Of a stretch of DNA of 64,000 nt, positions 27,166 through 35,968 are shown piece by piece. Source of the DNA: Anoxybacteroides tepidamans (GTDB lineage Bacteria > Bacillota > Bacilli > Bacillales > Anoxybacillaceae); assembly GCF_014201465.1 (NCBI RefSeq), contig NZ_JACHEP010000001.1:476833-540832 (forward strand), written 5' to 3'. The first letter of the stretch is position 1. Each line of letters opens with the position of its first letter. The notes under the pieces were generated by a model that searched no databases, had not been told where the DNA came from, and worked only from the letters and a program-made list of their open reading frames with translations. A program made the translations under genes and the position numbers.

Positions 27166-28216
27166 CGATCTCCCCTACCTTTGCCAACACGAGACGAATT
27201 TCAAAATAACTCACATGATCGCCGACAGCATCGCGAATTTTTTTTAATTGCCTTGTCTTAAGCCGCTTCGCTTCTTCTAAAACACGTTGCTTCGTTTTGG
27301 AATCCACAAACGGTTCAATCGAAAATTCATGCACATTTGCCGCAATTTCCACAATATGGTCTTCAATCGTACTTCGCTTTAACCCCCGAATGTGGGCAAT
27401 TTCTTCAATCGTTTTTCCTTTACATAACCATTCGTACGTTTTTTGCGCTGATAACGTTAAAGAAACCGGGGAAACAAGATCTTTCACAAAATCATGCAAA
27501 ATGGGGAACGCCAACGGTTCACGCTCCGCTCTTTTCATCATATAATGCAGTATATGTTGAAACGTTAATTGAATGTAAAGAGGGTCTTTTTGTAAAAATA
27601 GAGAAAGCTGTTCATTCGTCCAACCGATTCGTTCAAAGCTTGTGAAGCGCAGTGTCGCGATCGTCGCTTCCTCCTCCGGCAGCGAAGAAAAAAGGGCATG
27701 AAGCTCTTGATAAAGCGCCTGTGCCAATTCACTTATCGACCGTTTTTGCGAAAACAAATACCGCTTCACCCATGCTAAAGTCGCTTCATGCCGATGAATC
27801 GGTTCAAATGGACGCTTATGGATAATGTTAGAAATGGTCTGCACGACTAAAGACAGCCGATACCAAAAAAGCGCATCCACCGAATGATATAAAAAGCCAT
27901 TGAGATGGTTGAAAAAACGGGCCGAAGGAAGCCATTGTTCAAGTTGCTCAATACCTCTTTTTGTTAATGTGTACGACCGTTCGGCGACCGGAATGAGCCA
28001 CTCTTTTGCGACAAGTTCATGCACCGTTTGCTCTAATTCATGCATCGATATGTCTTTGCCTACCCCGAATAAATGCTCAAGCTGAAACCATTTGCTGTCT
28101 TGCAACGTTTGTGCCGACTTTTTCCCGGATAACAAATGATATACCGCTGATAGCGAGCGCTCTCCGTTGAACCGATGCAAACAATATAGAAGCAAAAGTG
28201 GCAATACGTCATTCAT
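27155..28216 (-). CDS. ypbB: YpbB, helix-turn-helix protein upstream of recQ
   Basis: The 353-aa product is largely alpha-helical and soluble. Its C-terminal quarter has a helix-turn-helix-like segment TYEWLCKGKTIEEIAHIRGLK with RSTIEDHI following. It is the partner gene of recQ in bacilli and overlaps it here by 11 bases, which suggests a shared role in DNA transactions, but its activity is unknown to me. ATG 28216 follows AAGGCGGT. Confidence 0.8.
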   Translation of the reverse strand: MNDVLPLLLLYCLHRFNGERSLSAVYHLLSGKKSAQTLQDSKWFQLEHLFGVGKDISMHELEQTVHELVAKEWLIPVAERSYTLTKRGIEQLEQWLPSARFFNHLNGFLYHSVDALFWYRLSLVVQTISNIIHKRPFEPIHRHEATLAWVKRYLFSQKRSISELAQALYQELHALFSSLPEEEATIATLRFTSFERIGWTNEQLSLFLQKDPLYIQLTFQHILHYMMKRAEREPLAFPILHDFVKDLVSPVSLTLSAQKTYEWLCKGKTIEEIAHIRGLKRSTIEDHIVEIAANVHEFSIEPFVDSKTKQRVLEEAKRLKTRQLKKIRDAVGDHVSYFEIRLVLAKVGEIGAS

Positions 28217-28265
28217 GTACACACCGCCTTTCTAGCGGATATATATCGATTTTACCAAAAGATGA

Positions 28266-28697
<432 letters not shown>

Positions 28698-28703
28698 AAT
28701 TCT

Positions 28704-28732
28704 CCCCTCTTGTTTTCGCAAGAGGGGTTTTT
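28704..28732 (+). terminator. Terminator of fer
   Basis: CCCCTCTTG (28704-28712) pairs with CAAGAGGGG (28719-28727), followed by T5. Confidence 0.9.
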
Positions 28733-28735
28733 ATG

Positions 28736-28765
28736 TTGCTAGCTTTTGTCACCCTATTTTATAAT
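28736..28765 (+). promoter_or_regulatory. Probable promoter of ppa
   Basis: TTGCTA (28736-28741), an 18-base spacer and a perfect TATAAT (28760-28765) lie directly after the fer terminator and about 22 bases before the ppa ribosome-binding site. Confidence 0.6.
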
Positions 28766-28802
28766 AAAGAAGTATACATATCAGTTAAGGAGGAAAATGA
28801 CG

Positions 28803-29306
28803 GTGGCTTTTGAAAACAAAGTGGTAGAAGCGTTTATTGAAATTCCGACAGGCAGTCAGAACAAATACGAATATGACAAAGAGCGTGGCATTTTTAAACT
28901 CGATCGCGTCTTATTCTCGCCGATGTTTTATCCGGCGGAGTACGGCTATTTAGAAAATACGCTTGCGCTTGACGGCGATCCTCTTGACATTTTAGTCATT
29001 ACGACAAATCCGACATTCCCAGGCTGCGTCATCGACACGCGCGTCATCGGTTATTTAAACATGATCGACAGCGGCGAAGAAGATGCAAAATTAATCGGTG
29101 TCCCGGTTGAAGATCCTCGTTTCGACGAAATTCGCAGCATTGAAGACCTTCCGCAGCATAAATTAAAAGAAATCGCTCATTTCTTTGAACGATATAAAGA
29201 TCTACAAGGCAAAAAAACAGAAATTGGCACATGGGAAGGCCCAGAAGCAGCGGCAAAGCTCATCGACGAGTGCATCACCCGCTACAATGAAGCAAAAAAT
29301 AAATAA
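28803..29306 (+). CDS. ppa: Family I inorganic pyrophosphatase
   Basis: Hydrolyses pyrophosphate, pulling biosynthetic reactions forward. The 167-aa product has the family I signature DGDPLDILV with its metal-binding aspartates, plus EIPTGSQNKYEYD and EDARFDE-like metal and substrate segments. I chose GTG 28803, nine bases after AAGGAGG, because the stearothermophilus-type mature protein begins AFENK, which directly follows; an ATG six bases earlier is only three bases from the site. B. subtilis uses an unrelated family II enzyme, so this gene marks the thermophilic lineage. Confidence 0.94.
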   Translation: MAFENKVVEAFIEIPTGSQNKYEYDKERGIFKLDRVLFSPMFYPAEYGYLENTLALDGDPLDILVITTNPTFPGCVIDTRVIGYLNMIDSGEEDAKLIGVPVEDPRFDEIRSIEDLPQHKLKEIAHFFERYKDLQGKKTEIGTWEGPEAAAKLIDECITRYNEAKNK

Positions 29307-29313
29307 TACAAAA

Positions 29314-29346
29314 AACCAAGTGGACATCTGTTCACTTGGTTTTTTT
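29314..29346 (+). terminator. Terminator of ppa
   Basis: AACCAAGTG (29314-29322) pairs with CACTTGGTT (29333-29341), followed by a T-run to 29346. Confidence 0.85.
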
Positions 29347-29351
29347 GGTCA

Positions 29352-29364
29352 AATTCCGAACATT
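29352..29364 (+). promoter_or_regulatory. PurBox-like site upstream of serA
   Basis: The 13 bases match the PurR box consensus AWWWCCGAACWWT at every position. The site lies about 80-90 bases upstream of the likely serA transcription start. PurR normally needs a second, inverted box 16-17 bases away; the bases at 29381-29393 match that poorly. Confidence 0.35.
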
Positions 29365-29407
29365 CTTGTTAAAAACGTTTACATTTGTATGACTTCTTCT
29401 GATTTCA

Positions 29408-29436
29408 TTGACAGACGCTAGTTCCTGTGATAAATT
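29408..29436 (+). promoter_or_regulatory. SigA promoter of serA with extended -10
   Basis: A consensus -35 TTGACA (29408-29413), a 17-base spacer ending in TGA and a -10 TAAATT (29431-29436). Transcription should start near 29443. Confidence 0.75.
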
Positions 29437-29478
29437 ATCAGAAATTTAATTCCAATGATAAAAAATTATCAGAAATTT
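29433..29478 (+). promoter_or_regulatory. Two CodY-like boxes over the serA promoter and leader
   Basis: The same 15-mer occurs at 29433-29447 and 29464-29478. Each matches the CodY box AATTTTCWGAAAATT at 13 of 15 positions. The copies are 31 bases apart (about three helical turns). The first overlaps the -10 and start site, the second lies in the leader, a layout suited to repression when branched-chain amino acids and GTP are high. Confidence 0.6.
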
Positions 29479-29510
29479 AAAATTGTTGTTGCAGAAAGGA
29501 GTGCATCATC

Positions 29511-31085
29511 TTGTTTCGCATTTTAGTGTCAGACTCTATGAGTGAGGAAGGTTTGGCTCCTCTCCGAAAATCCGAACAAATCGAAATCGTGCAAAAAAAG
29601 GTCACGGAAGTTGAAGACCGTCTGCATGAATTTGACGCATTGCTCGTGCGCAGCGCAACAAAAGTAACCGAAGAACTGCTGCAAAAGATGCCGAATTTAA
29701 AAATTGTCGGCCGTGCCGGTGTCGGCGTCGATAACATTGATATTGATGCCGCGACGCGACATGGTGTCGTTGTCATTAATGCGCCAAACGGCAACACAAT
29801 TTCCACTGCTGAACATACGTTTGCGATGATGGCCGCCCTTGTCCGCCGCATTCCGCAAGCGCACATTTCTGTGAAATCGCGCGAATGGAACCGCAACGCT
29901 TTTGTCGGCAACGAGTTATACAGCAAACATTTAGGCATCATCGGTTTTGGCCGCATCGGTTCGGAAGTAGCGAAACGGGCGCGTGCATTCGGTATGCAAG
30001 TTCATGTATACGATCCGTTTTTAACAAAAGAACGGGCCGAAAAACTTGGCGTTTCCGTTTGCACTCTCGATGAAGTGCTCGCTCTTTCCGATATCATTAC
30101 GGTACATACGCCTCTCACAAAAGAAACGAGAGGGTTACTTGGCGAAAAAAATCTCGCCAAAACGAAAAAAGGGGTTTATCTTCTCAACTGCGCTCGCGGG
30201 GGCATTATCGATGAACAGGCACTTGTCAAATTTTTAGAAAACGGGCACGTAGCCGGCGCCGCTCTTGACGTATTCGAACAAGAACCGCCGGGCGATCATC
30301 CGCTTCTTTCCTTTGACAATGTCATTGTCACGCCGCATCTTGGTGCATCAACGGTCGAAGCGCAACTGAACGTTGCAGCGCAAGTCTCTGAAGAAGTGCT
30401 GCAATTTTTAGAAGGGAAGCCGGTGACGTCTTCGATTAACTTGCCAACATTGTCGAAAGACGTGTACGCAAAAATTCAATCATTCTATAACCTTGCCAAA
30501 AAAATGGGCATTGTCGCCTCGCAATATATGAATATTCCTGTTCAAGAAATTACGGTCACGTATGCGGGAACAGTGGCTGATTTAGAAACGACGTACATTA
30601 CGCGAAGCTTGCTTGCGGGCTTTTTGAAACCGCGCGTCGCTTCAACGGTCAACGAGGTGAATGCGGCCATGGTAGCCAAAGAGCGCGGCATTACGTTCGG
30701 CGAAAAATTTTCCGATGAAACGCACGGCTATGCGAACTGCATTTCTTTAACTGTGTATGGCGAAAACAAAGTGTTTACGATTAAAGGAACGCACATTCCA
30801 AACTACGGCGACCGCATCGTTCATTTTGACGGATTCTCGATCGATTTTGCGCCGGAAGGATACCTTCTTTACATTCAACATCAAGATAAACCGGGAATGA
30901 TCGGAAAAGTCGGTAACGTATTAGGCAGCCATGATGTCAACATCGCGACGATGCAAGTCGGCCGCCAGCAAGTTGGCGGAAAAGCAATCATGATGCTTAC
31001 CCTTGACAAGCCGCTCGATGATGAAATATTAGAAAAACTAACAGAAATTGAAGATATTGAGGCTGCGAAGAAGCTGGAAGTATAA
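29511..31085 (+). CDS. serA: D-3-phosphoglycerate dehydrogenase
   Basis: First step of serine synthesis: oxidation of 3-phosphoglycerate with NAD. The 524-aa product has the nucleotide motif GIIGFGRIGSEVA (about residues 145-157), the catalytic NCARGGIIDE and DVFEQEPP segments, TPHLGAST with the active His, a substrate-binding domain and a C-terminal ACT domain (about 450-524, KPGMIGKVGNVLG). The start is TTG 29511 after AAAGGAG; a rare start may keep expression moderate. Monocistronic. Confidence 0.96.
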   Translation: MFRILVSDSMSEEGLAPLRKSEQIEIVQKKVTEVEDRLHEFDALLVRSATKVTEELLQKMPNLKIVGRAGVGVDNIDIDAATRHGVVVINAPNGNTISTAEHTFAMMAALVRRIPQAHISVKSREWNRNAFVGNELYSKHLGIIGFGRIGSEVAKRARAFGMQVHVYDPFLTKERAEKLGVSVCTLDEVLALSDIITVHTPLTKETRGLLGEKNLAKTKKGVYLLNCARGGIIDEQALVKFLENGHVAGAALDVFEQEPPGDHPLLSFDNVIVTPHLGASTVEAQLNVAAQVSEEVLQFLEGKPVTSSINLPTLSKDVYAKIQSFYNLAKKMGIVASQYMNIPVQEITVTYAGTVADLETTYITRSLLAGFLKPRVASTVNEVNAAMVAKERGITFGEKFSDETHGYANCISLTVYGENKVFTIKGTHIPNYGDRIVHFDGFSIDFAPEGYLLYIQHQDKPGMIGKVGNVLGSHDVNIATMQVGRQQVGGKAIMMLTLDKPLDDEILEKLTEIEDIEAAKKLEV

Positions 31086-31091
31086 GAGATA

Positions 31092-31129
31092 AATAGAAAA
31101 GGAATGGGGATACCCATTCCTTTTCTATT
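31092..31129. terminator. Bidirectional terminator after serA
   Basis: A perfect 17-bp stem (31092-31108 with 31113-31129) with a 4-base loop; arms contain A4 and T4. It separates convergent serA and the PHP phosphatase. Confidence 0.85.
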
Positions 31130-31148
31130 TGCGTTCGCCGCTTCTTTT

Positions 31149-31961
31149 TTACCCCAACGGTACTGCTTTTCGTTCACCTTTATGGAACGTCATGAGTTCG
31201 GTATAGCCGACTTTTTTCGCAAGCGCAATCGCTTTGTCAAAGTCGGCGCCGACATGTTCCGGCACGTGGGCGTCGGATGAAAACACGATCGGAATGCGTT
31301 TGTCATAGCACATTTGCAATAAACGCGGATCCGGATATAGTTCGCCAACTGGTTTACGCAAGCCGGCGGTACTGATTTCCACGCACGTTTTCGAATTGGC
31401 GAGCGCCGTTGTCGCCCGGTCGTATTGCTCAAGCAAAAACTCTTCATCTTCCGGAACGTATTTAAAAATTTTCACTAAATCTAAATGGCCAATAATATCA
31501 AACAAGTTCGACTCCGCCAATGTGACAACCTGATCGAAATATTTGCGGTATGTATCATATAAATCGCGACGCTCCCATTCTTTTCTGTATTCCGCCAAAT
31601 CAATGCCAAAATCATCGACCCAATGAATCGAACCGATGACGTAATCAAAATCATATGCGCGAATAAACTCGGCCATCTCCGCATGTTTCCCCGGCGTATA
31701 ATCCATTTCAATCGACATTTTTACATCGATTCCTGCATTCCACGCTTCGTGAAATAAGCGGACATAATCGGCCATGTCATAATATCTTCGCTCTTCGATC
31801 CACGGATTCGAAAGAATGTTTTTCGTTTGATAAAAATGATACGCATGTTCCGAAATGCCGAAGTGCTGAATTCCTTTTCGCGCGGCTTCGTCCGTAAATT
31901 TCTTTAAATAATCAAGCGTCAATGTTCCCCGCTCTAAATGGTTATGATAGTCTGTGAGCAT
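31149..31961 (-). CDS. PHP-domain phosphatase, histidinol-phosphatase-like
   Basis: The 270-aa product is a PHP-family metallophosphoesterase. Metal-binding motifs are all present: DYHNHLE (residues 4-10), SEHAYH, SIEMDY, GSIHWVDD, GHLDLVK and SSDAHVPEHVG. Such proteins are usually annotated as HisK-type histidinol phosphatases, but no his genes are near, so the substrate is uncertain. The sequence differs from the HisJ/YtvP type. GGGGAGGAGACCACC precedes ATG 31961. Probably monocistronic. Confidence 0.82.
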   Translation of the reverse strand: MLTDYHNHLERGTLTLDYLKKFTDEAARKGIQHFGISEHAYHFYQTKNILSNPWIEERRYYDMADYVRLFHEAWNAGIDVKMSIEMDYTPGKHAEMAEFIRAYDFDYVIGSIHWVDDFGIDLAEYRKEWERRDLYDTYRKYFDQVVTLAESNLFDIIGHLDLVKIFKYVPEDEEFLLEQYDRATTALANSKTCVEISTAGLRKPVGELYPDPRLLQMCYDKRIPIVFSSDAHVPEHVGADFDKAIALAKKVGYTELMTFHKGERKAVPLG

Positions 31962-32047
31962 GGTGGTCTCCTCCCCACTACGTTTTTCTTCTCAATTATA
32001 TCCATTTACACGCGGAAGGACAATCACTTTTACTCATTTTCAAAATG

Positions 32048-32134
32048 TTAACTAGCAAGCCCGATCATAAATAACAAGCGAATGCACACGACCATCCCCG
32101 CCACCGCAAGCAATCGTTTTATCACATCTTCCAT
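32048..32134 (-). CDS. Possible 28-residue membrane peptide
   Basis: A short frame encoding a 28-aa peptide with a basic start (MEDVIKRLL) and one hydrophobic helix. GGGAGG lies nine bases before ATG 32134. It sits between the PHP phosphatase and the restriction island. I do not recognise it; the ribosome-binding site and membrane-helix composition are the only evidence. The rest of the 31962-32221 gap shows no further gene. Confidence 0.35.
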   Translation of the reverse strand: MEDVIKRLLAVAGMVVCIRLLFMIGLAS

Positions 32135-32221
32135 CACTTCATTCCTCCCTTTCGTGATATCAACCATATATGTATTATGTGAAAAAGGGAACGATTAGAA
32201 CTGGTTTTGTTCGACAGGGAT

Positions 32222-32515
32222 TTATAGTAATTCGCTAAAGTATTTAATCTGTATATTTTCTATTTTGGCCACCTCCAGCAATAGCTTTTCATCAAATTCA
32301 TCTTCTAACGGTTTTTCAAGGACAATGATATCCATTTTACTTGACGCTGAGTGAAGTAATTCATAAAACTCACTTCTCTCCGCATGTTGATCGATAAATA
32401 CACCTTTTATTACATGATCCGTTTCTAATTGTCGGATAAAATCATTGATGAACGCAATTACTTCTTCTATTTTTTGATTTTCCTTCATTTGATAATAAAT
32501 TGCGATTGTTGCCAC
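32222..32515 (-). CDS. Serine-recombinase-fold protein lacking the catalytic serine
   Basis: The 97-aa product follows the layout of the resolvase catalytic domain: a first strand VATIAIYY where resolvases have VAIYARVS, a helix, a strand GVFIDQ, the helix RSEFYELLHSAS, a strand MDIIVLEKPLED, and a last helix and strand ending IQIKYFSEL. The catalytic Ser position is occupied by other residues (YYQMKENQ), and no DNA-binding domain follows. GTG 32515 lies nine bases after GAGAGGG. It is divergent from the methyltransferase gene. Function unknown; the fold assignment is my inference. Confidence 0.5.
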   Translation of the reverse strand: MATIAIYYQMKENQKIEEVIAFINDFIRQLETDHVIKGVFIDQHAERSEFYELLHSASSKMDIIVLEKPLEDEFDEKLLLEVAKIENIQIKYFSELL

Positions 32516-32600
32516 TTGTATCAACCCTCTCTTTCAGGGTATTGCCAAAATCGGCTTTAATATTTTAACACTTCGCCAACCACTCAACAACAAAATTTGA

Positions 32601-32606
32601 TATAAT
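32601..32606 (+). promoter_or_regulatory. -10 element upstream of the methyltransferase
   Basis: A perfect TATAAT 36 bases before the start of the methyltransferase gene, in the divergent gap with the resolvase-like gene. No convincing -35 is seen. Confidence 0.4.
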
Positions 32607-32641
32607 GAACCTAGGACAAATGTTCGCTGGAGGTGTTCCAT

Positions 32642-33637
32642 TTGTTGTACCGGTTTATTGATCTTTTTGCTGGTATCGGAGGTATGCGGCTTGCTTTCGA
32701 ACCATATGGTATTTGTGTATTTTCATCTGAATGGGATATAAAAGCACAGGAAACGTATATAGCCAATTTTGGCGAAAAACCGCATGGAGATATCAGAAAG
32801 ATTGACGCAAAAGATATTCCAGACCACGATATTTTGTTAGCTGGTTTCCCGTGTCAACCATTCTCTATTGCAGGTGTCAGCAAAAAAAAATCATTGGGGA
32901 GACCGCATGGCTTTCTCGATGAAACACAAGGAACATTGTTTTTTGATATTGCGCGTATCCTAAAGAAAAAACAACCGCAAGCGTTTTTGTTAGAGAATGT
33001 AAAAAATTTAAAAAGCCATGATAAAGGTAGGACATATCGCATCATAAAAAATGTGTTAGAGTACGAACTAGGTTATACAGTGTATGATGCGATATTAAAT
33101 GCAAAGGGACTTGTCCCGCAAAATCGTGAACGTATCTACATTGTCGGCTTTAAAAAACCTATTAAATTTGAATTTCCTAAAATCCCCGAAAAAGGACCTG
33201 CACTTCGTTCGATTTTAGAAGAAAATGTAGAAGATAAATATACTTTATCAGATAAATTATGGGAATATCTTCAATCATATAAAGAGAAACATGCCAAAAA
33301 AGGAAACGGATTTGGATATGGAATAGCTGATCTTAATTCTTATAGCAGAACGTTATCTGCTCGATACTATAAAGACGGAAGCGAAATTTTAATTCCTCAA
33401 AAAGGGAAAAATCCTAGGAGATTGACTCCACGAGAATGCGCTCGTTTACAAGGATTCCCAGAAACATTCAAGATTGTAGTTAGCAATACAGCTGCATATA
33501 AACAGTTTGGAAATAGCGTTGCTGTTCCCGTCGTAAGATTAATTGCAGAAAAAATGATCCAAGCTATCGAAAAGGATGAAGTGATCGAAAACAATCTGAA
33601 TGTGAAAGAGGGAAAGATCGAATATGCAACAAAATAA
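32642..33637 (+). CDS. DNA (cytosine-5) methyltransferase, Dcm/EcoRII type
   Basis: Protects host DNA from the adjacent nuclease. The 331-aa product has the C5 motifs in order: [13 protein letters not shown] (I), GFPCQPFS with catalytic Cys near residue 71 (IV), ENVKNL (VI), [11 protein letters not shown] (VIII), [15 protein letters not shown] (IX) and [10 protein letters not shown] (X). Segments [15 protein letters not shown] and GNGFGYG resemble Dcm and M.EcoRII, which methylate CCWGG. TTG 32642, eight bases after GGAGG, is the likely start. Base composition is clearly AT-richer than the flanks. Confidence 0.92.
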   Translation: MLYRFIDLFAGIGGMRLAFEPYGICVFSSEWDIKAQETYIANFGEKPHGDIRKIDAKDIPDHDILLAGFPCQPFSIAGVSKKKSLGRPHGFLDETQGTLFFDIARILKKKQPQAFLLENVKNLKSHDKGRTYRIIKNVLEYELGYTVYDAILNAKGLVPQNRERIYIVGFKKPIKFEFPKIPEKGPALRSILEENVEDKYTLSDKLWEYLQSYKEKHAKKGNGFGYGIADLNSYSRTLSARYYKDGSEILIPQKGKNPRRLTPRECARLQGFPETFKIVVSNTAAYKQFGNSVAVPVVRLIAEKMIQAIEKDEVIENNLNVKEGKIEYATK

Positions 33638-34799
33638 TTCCGAAAAACTGATGAGTGCAATTGGAGCGGCCAAAAAGTTTGGTCGCTTTTATTGCAAAAT
33701 AATTTCTGCTAATGATGTTGATTTGACAGGAGCCCACCAAGCAGGTATTTACATCACAAAACAAGCTTGGCATATCTTTTTTGAGGAAAAAGGGAGAAAA
33801 GGAGAGAATAAAGATAAATTTATAAAAATCTATATTGAAGGTTATATCCCATTTGAAAGCCGAGTCATTTACTATGGTAAGGGAACACGAAATGAATATA
33901 GACTTACTAGATTTTGGAATCAATCACCTTTCCACAAAGAAGAGCAAGTCGGAAATTTAATCATCTTTATTCCGGTTGACCAAGAGAATTTTAAAGTTTG
34001 GATTTTAGACACAGAAGAAGAGATTGAACTATTTTTGAATACATTTTCTTTATCCATTATGGAAAATCATGCAGTATACGATGAGGGAAAGATAAAAGAT
34101 ATTGACTTATCTGAAAAACTTGAGCAAGAAATTGAGAAAATTTCCTCATTATTTCATGATTTCCCTGAAACGATTCAACTTGCTGAAACAGCAAGAGCAG
34201 TACATAAACGCGTATATAAGAAAAAAGCATTTTCACCTGACCATATCCTCCTAGAATGGGTAAAAACAGAGTATAATGTATTTAGGGCGATTGAAAAAAA
34301 TGTATATAAAGACTATCTCACAAAACCTTTTAATGATTTAGAAACACTTATTACGGTTGCAAATAGTGTATTAAACAGAAGGAAAAGCCGAGCTGGAAAA
34401 TCTTTAGAGCATCATGTTGATTTTTTGTTAGCCTCCTATAACATTCCATTTAGCCATCCAGGCAAATCGGAAGGAAATAAAAAACCGGATTTTTTATTTC
34501 CTTCAAACGAAGCATATGCAAATTTTTCGTTTCCTGAAACAGATTTAATCTTCTTAGGAGTAAAAACTACTTGCAAAGATCGATGGAGACAAATACTTAA
34601 TGAAGCAGACAGGATAAAAGAAAAGCACTTATTAACGCTACAACAAGGGATATCTCCAAACCAATTAGATGAAATGGCAGAAGAAAAAGTAATTCTAGTC
34701 GTTCCCAAACCGTATCATTCATTTTATCCAGCAACACATCAGCACAGGCTATGGACGATTGAAAAATTTATACGTTTCGCCGAAGAAAAATATCGTTGA
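33624..34799 (+). CDS. EcoRII-type restriction endonuclease
   Basis: The 391-aa product is close to EcoRII (about 400 aa) in length. Its C-terminal part (about residues 250-391) contains the EcoRII catalytic-domain pattern: [19 protein letters not shown] (the PD), [13 protein letters not shown] (the catalytic Lys) and [11 protein letters not shown]. The N-terminal 170 residues fit the effector DNA-binding domain of type IIE enzymes, which need two sites. The gene overlaps the methyltransferase by 14 bases. Recognition of CCWGG is inferred from both proteins. AT-rich, like its partner. Confidence 0.9.
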   Translation: MQQNNSEKLMSAIGAAKKFGRFYCKIISANDVDLTGAHQAGIYITKQAWHIFFEEKGRKGENKDKFIKIYIEGYIPFESRVIYYGKGTRNEYRLTRFWNQSPFHKEEQVGNLIIFIPVDQENFKVWILDTEEEIELFLNTFSLSIMENHAVYDEGKIKDIDLSEKLEQEIEKISSLFHDFPETIQLAETARAVHKRVYKKKAFSPDHILLEWVKTEYNVFRAIEKNVYKDYLTKPFNDLETLITVANSVLNRRKSRAGKSLEHHVDFLLASYNIPFSHPGKSEGNKKPDFLFPSNEAYANFSFPETDLIFLGVKTTCKDRWRQILNEADRIKEKHLLTLQQGISPNQLDEMAEEKVILVVPKPYHSFYPATHQHRLWTIEKFIRFAEEKYR

Positions 34800-34811
34800 G
34801 AAAAAATAACT

Positions 34812-34845
34812 AAAAACAGGTGCCTCTTATTTTTAGGGCACCTGT
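34812..34845 (-). terminator. Terminator of sigX-rsiX
   Basis: ACAGGTGCC (34816-34824) pairs with GGCACCTGT (34837-34845) and is followed by T5 on the minus strand. It also closes off the restriction island. Confidence 0.8.
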
Positions 34846-34852
34846 CGAACAG

Positions 34853-35968
34853 TTAGTGAACCGGCACAGGATTTGGCGCGACCGGCACTTCGATTTTTTC
34901 GTTGAACCGGTACGGGCCAATATGATCGACGTTCCCGCCTGTAAACGTCACGTACCGAAAACGGAATTCTTTTGCTGTCAACAAGATTGCCTCGAGCATC
35001 CATTGAGAAGTAGCGGGATCCGCAAATGACGAATTACTAGCAAATTGAACAATGAGGTTGTCGTTTTGTTTTTGTACTGAAGCAATATGCACTTGTTGCG
35101 AAATCGAAGGACGAAATAGATCACCCGTAACGTTTTGCATGCTTTCAAGCGCTTTCTCAATTGTCGCAAACTCTTGTAATGACGGTGCAAGAAGCAGCGG
35201 ATGGGAGTCATCTAACTGATAAAAATAGTACGCCCGTTTTTTTTGTGGAATCGTTATTGATTCAAGATGGCCGGTATTCGGCAAATCGATTCCTTTTTGA
35301 TCTCCCGTAAAAAATTGTACGCTTGTTCCTCCCATCCAGCGCACCGTCTCTTCCACGCTCGAAAGAAACATCACTTCATTCGCAGAACCTCCCGAGAAAA
35401 CAGGGTGTGTTTTTGGAATGCGAATGATCCATACGTTCGGACGTTCAGGCGAAACCGACATCGTCACTCCTTCAAACCAGCGGCTGTCCAGCCCCCATTG
35501 GTCTGTAAGCTGCGCTTTCGCCGCTTCGATTTGCTTGTCGCGGAATATTTGTTCATTTGATACGGGAATGCTGACAGGAATGACTGTTTGCGCGCTTGCA
35601 TCCGGGAGACCGAAAACGACCGCTTCTCCGTTCGTGATGATGCGCGAAGAAATAACGTCCGCTTGATCGGTTTGCATCATCATGTTTTGCTTTTTCGCAG
35701 ATTCTCCCGTTCTCATCGCGATCGACATTTCCTGCTTCTGTTCGGCGTTTTTTTCTTTTGTTGACAATGAAGAGGAATAAAACGATACACCGATCACAAC
35801 AAACAAACAAGCCGCCGCAATCGAAACAAGCGTTGGAACGATTCGCTTGTTTTTTTCCATCATCCGTACTTGCCGATATATTTCGTCTTTCGAGCGGCGA
35901 TCGCTCACCATTGGCATTCGCTGTAAGACCAACCGAATGTCTTCCTCATTCCATTGGGATTTTCTCAT
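34853..35968 (-). CDS. rsiX: Anti-sigma factor RsiX
   Basis: RsiX holds SigX inactive at the membrane. The 371-aa product has a cytoplasmic N-terminus of about 42 residues, one membrane helix (about 43-64) and a large extracytoplasmic part, as in B. subtilis RsiX (similar length). GGGAGGGTGGC precedes ATG 35968. It overlaps sigX by 23 bases, so the two are translationally coupled. Identity rests on topology and the sigX neighbour. Confidence 0.87.
   Translation of the reverse strand: MRKSQWNEEDIRLVLQRMPMVSDRRSKDEIYRQVRMMEKNKRIVPTLVSIAAACLFVVIGVSFYSSSLSTKEKNAEQKQEMSIAMRTGESAKKQNMMMQTDQADVISSRIITNGEAVVFGLPDASAQTVIPVSIPVSNEQIFRDKQIEAAKAQLTDQWGLDSRWFEGVTMSVSPERPNVWIIRIPKTHPVFSGGSANEVMFLSSVEETVRWMGGTSVQFFTGDQKGIDLPNTGHLESITIPQKKRAYYFYQLDDSHPLLLAPSLQEFATIEKALESMQNVTGDLFRPSISQQVHIASVQKQNDNLIVQFASNSSFADPATSQWMLEAILLTAKEFRFRYVTFTGGNVDHIGPYRFNEKIEVPVAPNPVPVH

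Noticed and set aside
29381-29393. Second inverted PurBox 16 bases after the first
   Set aside because: Too many mismatches to the reverse consensus; not reported as a site.
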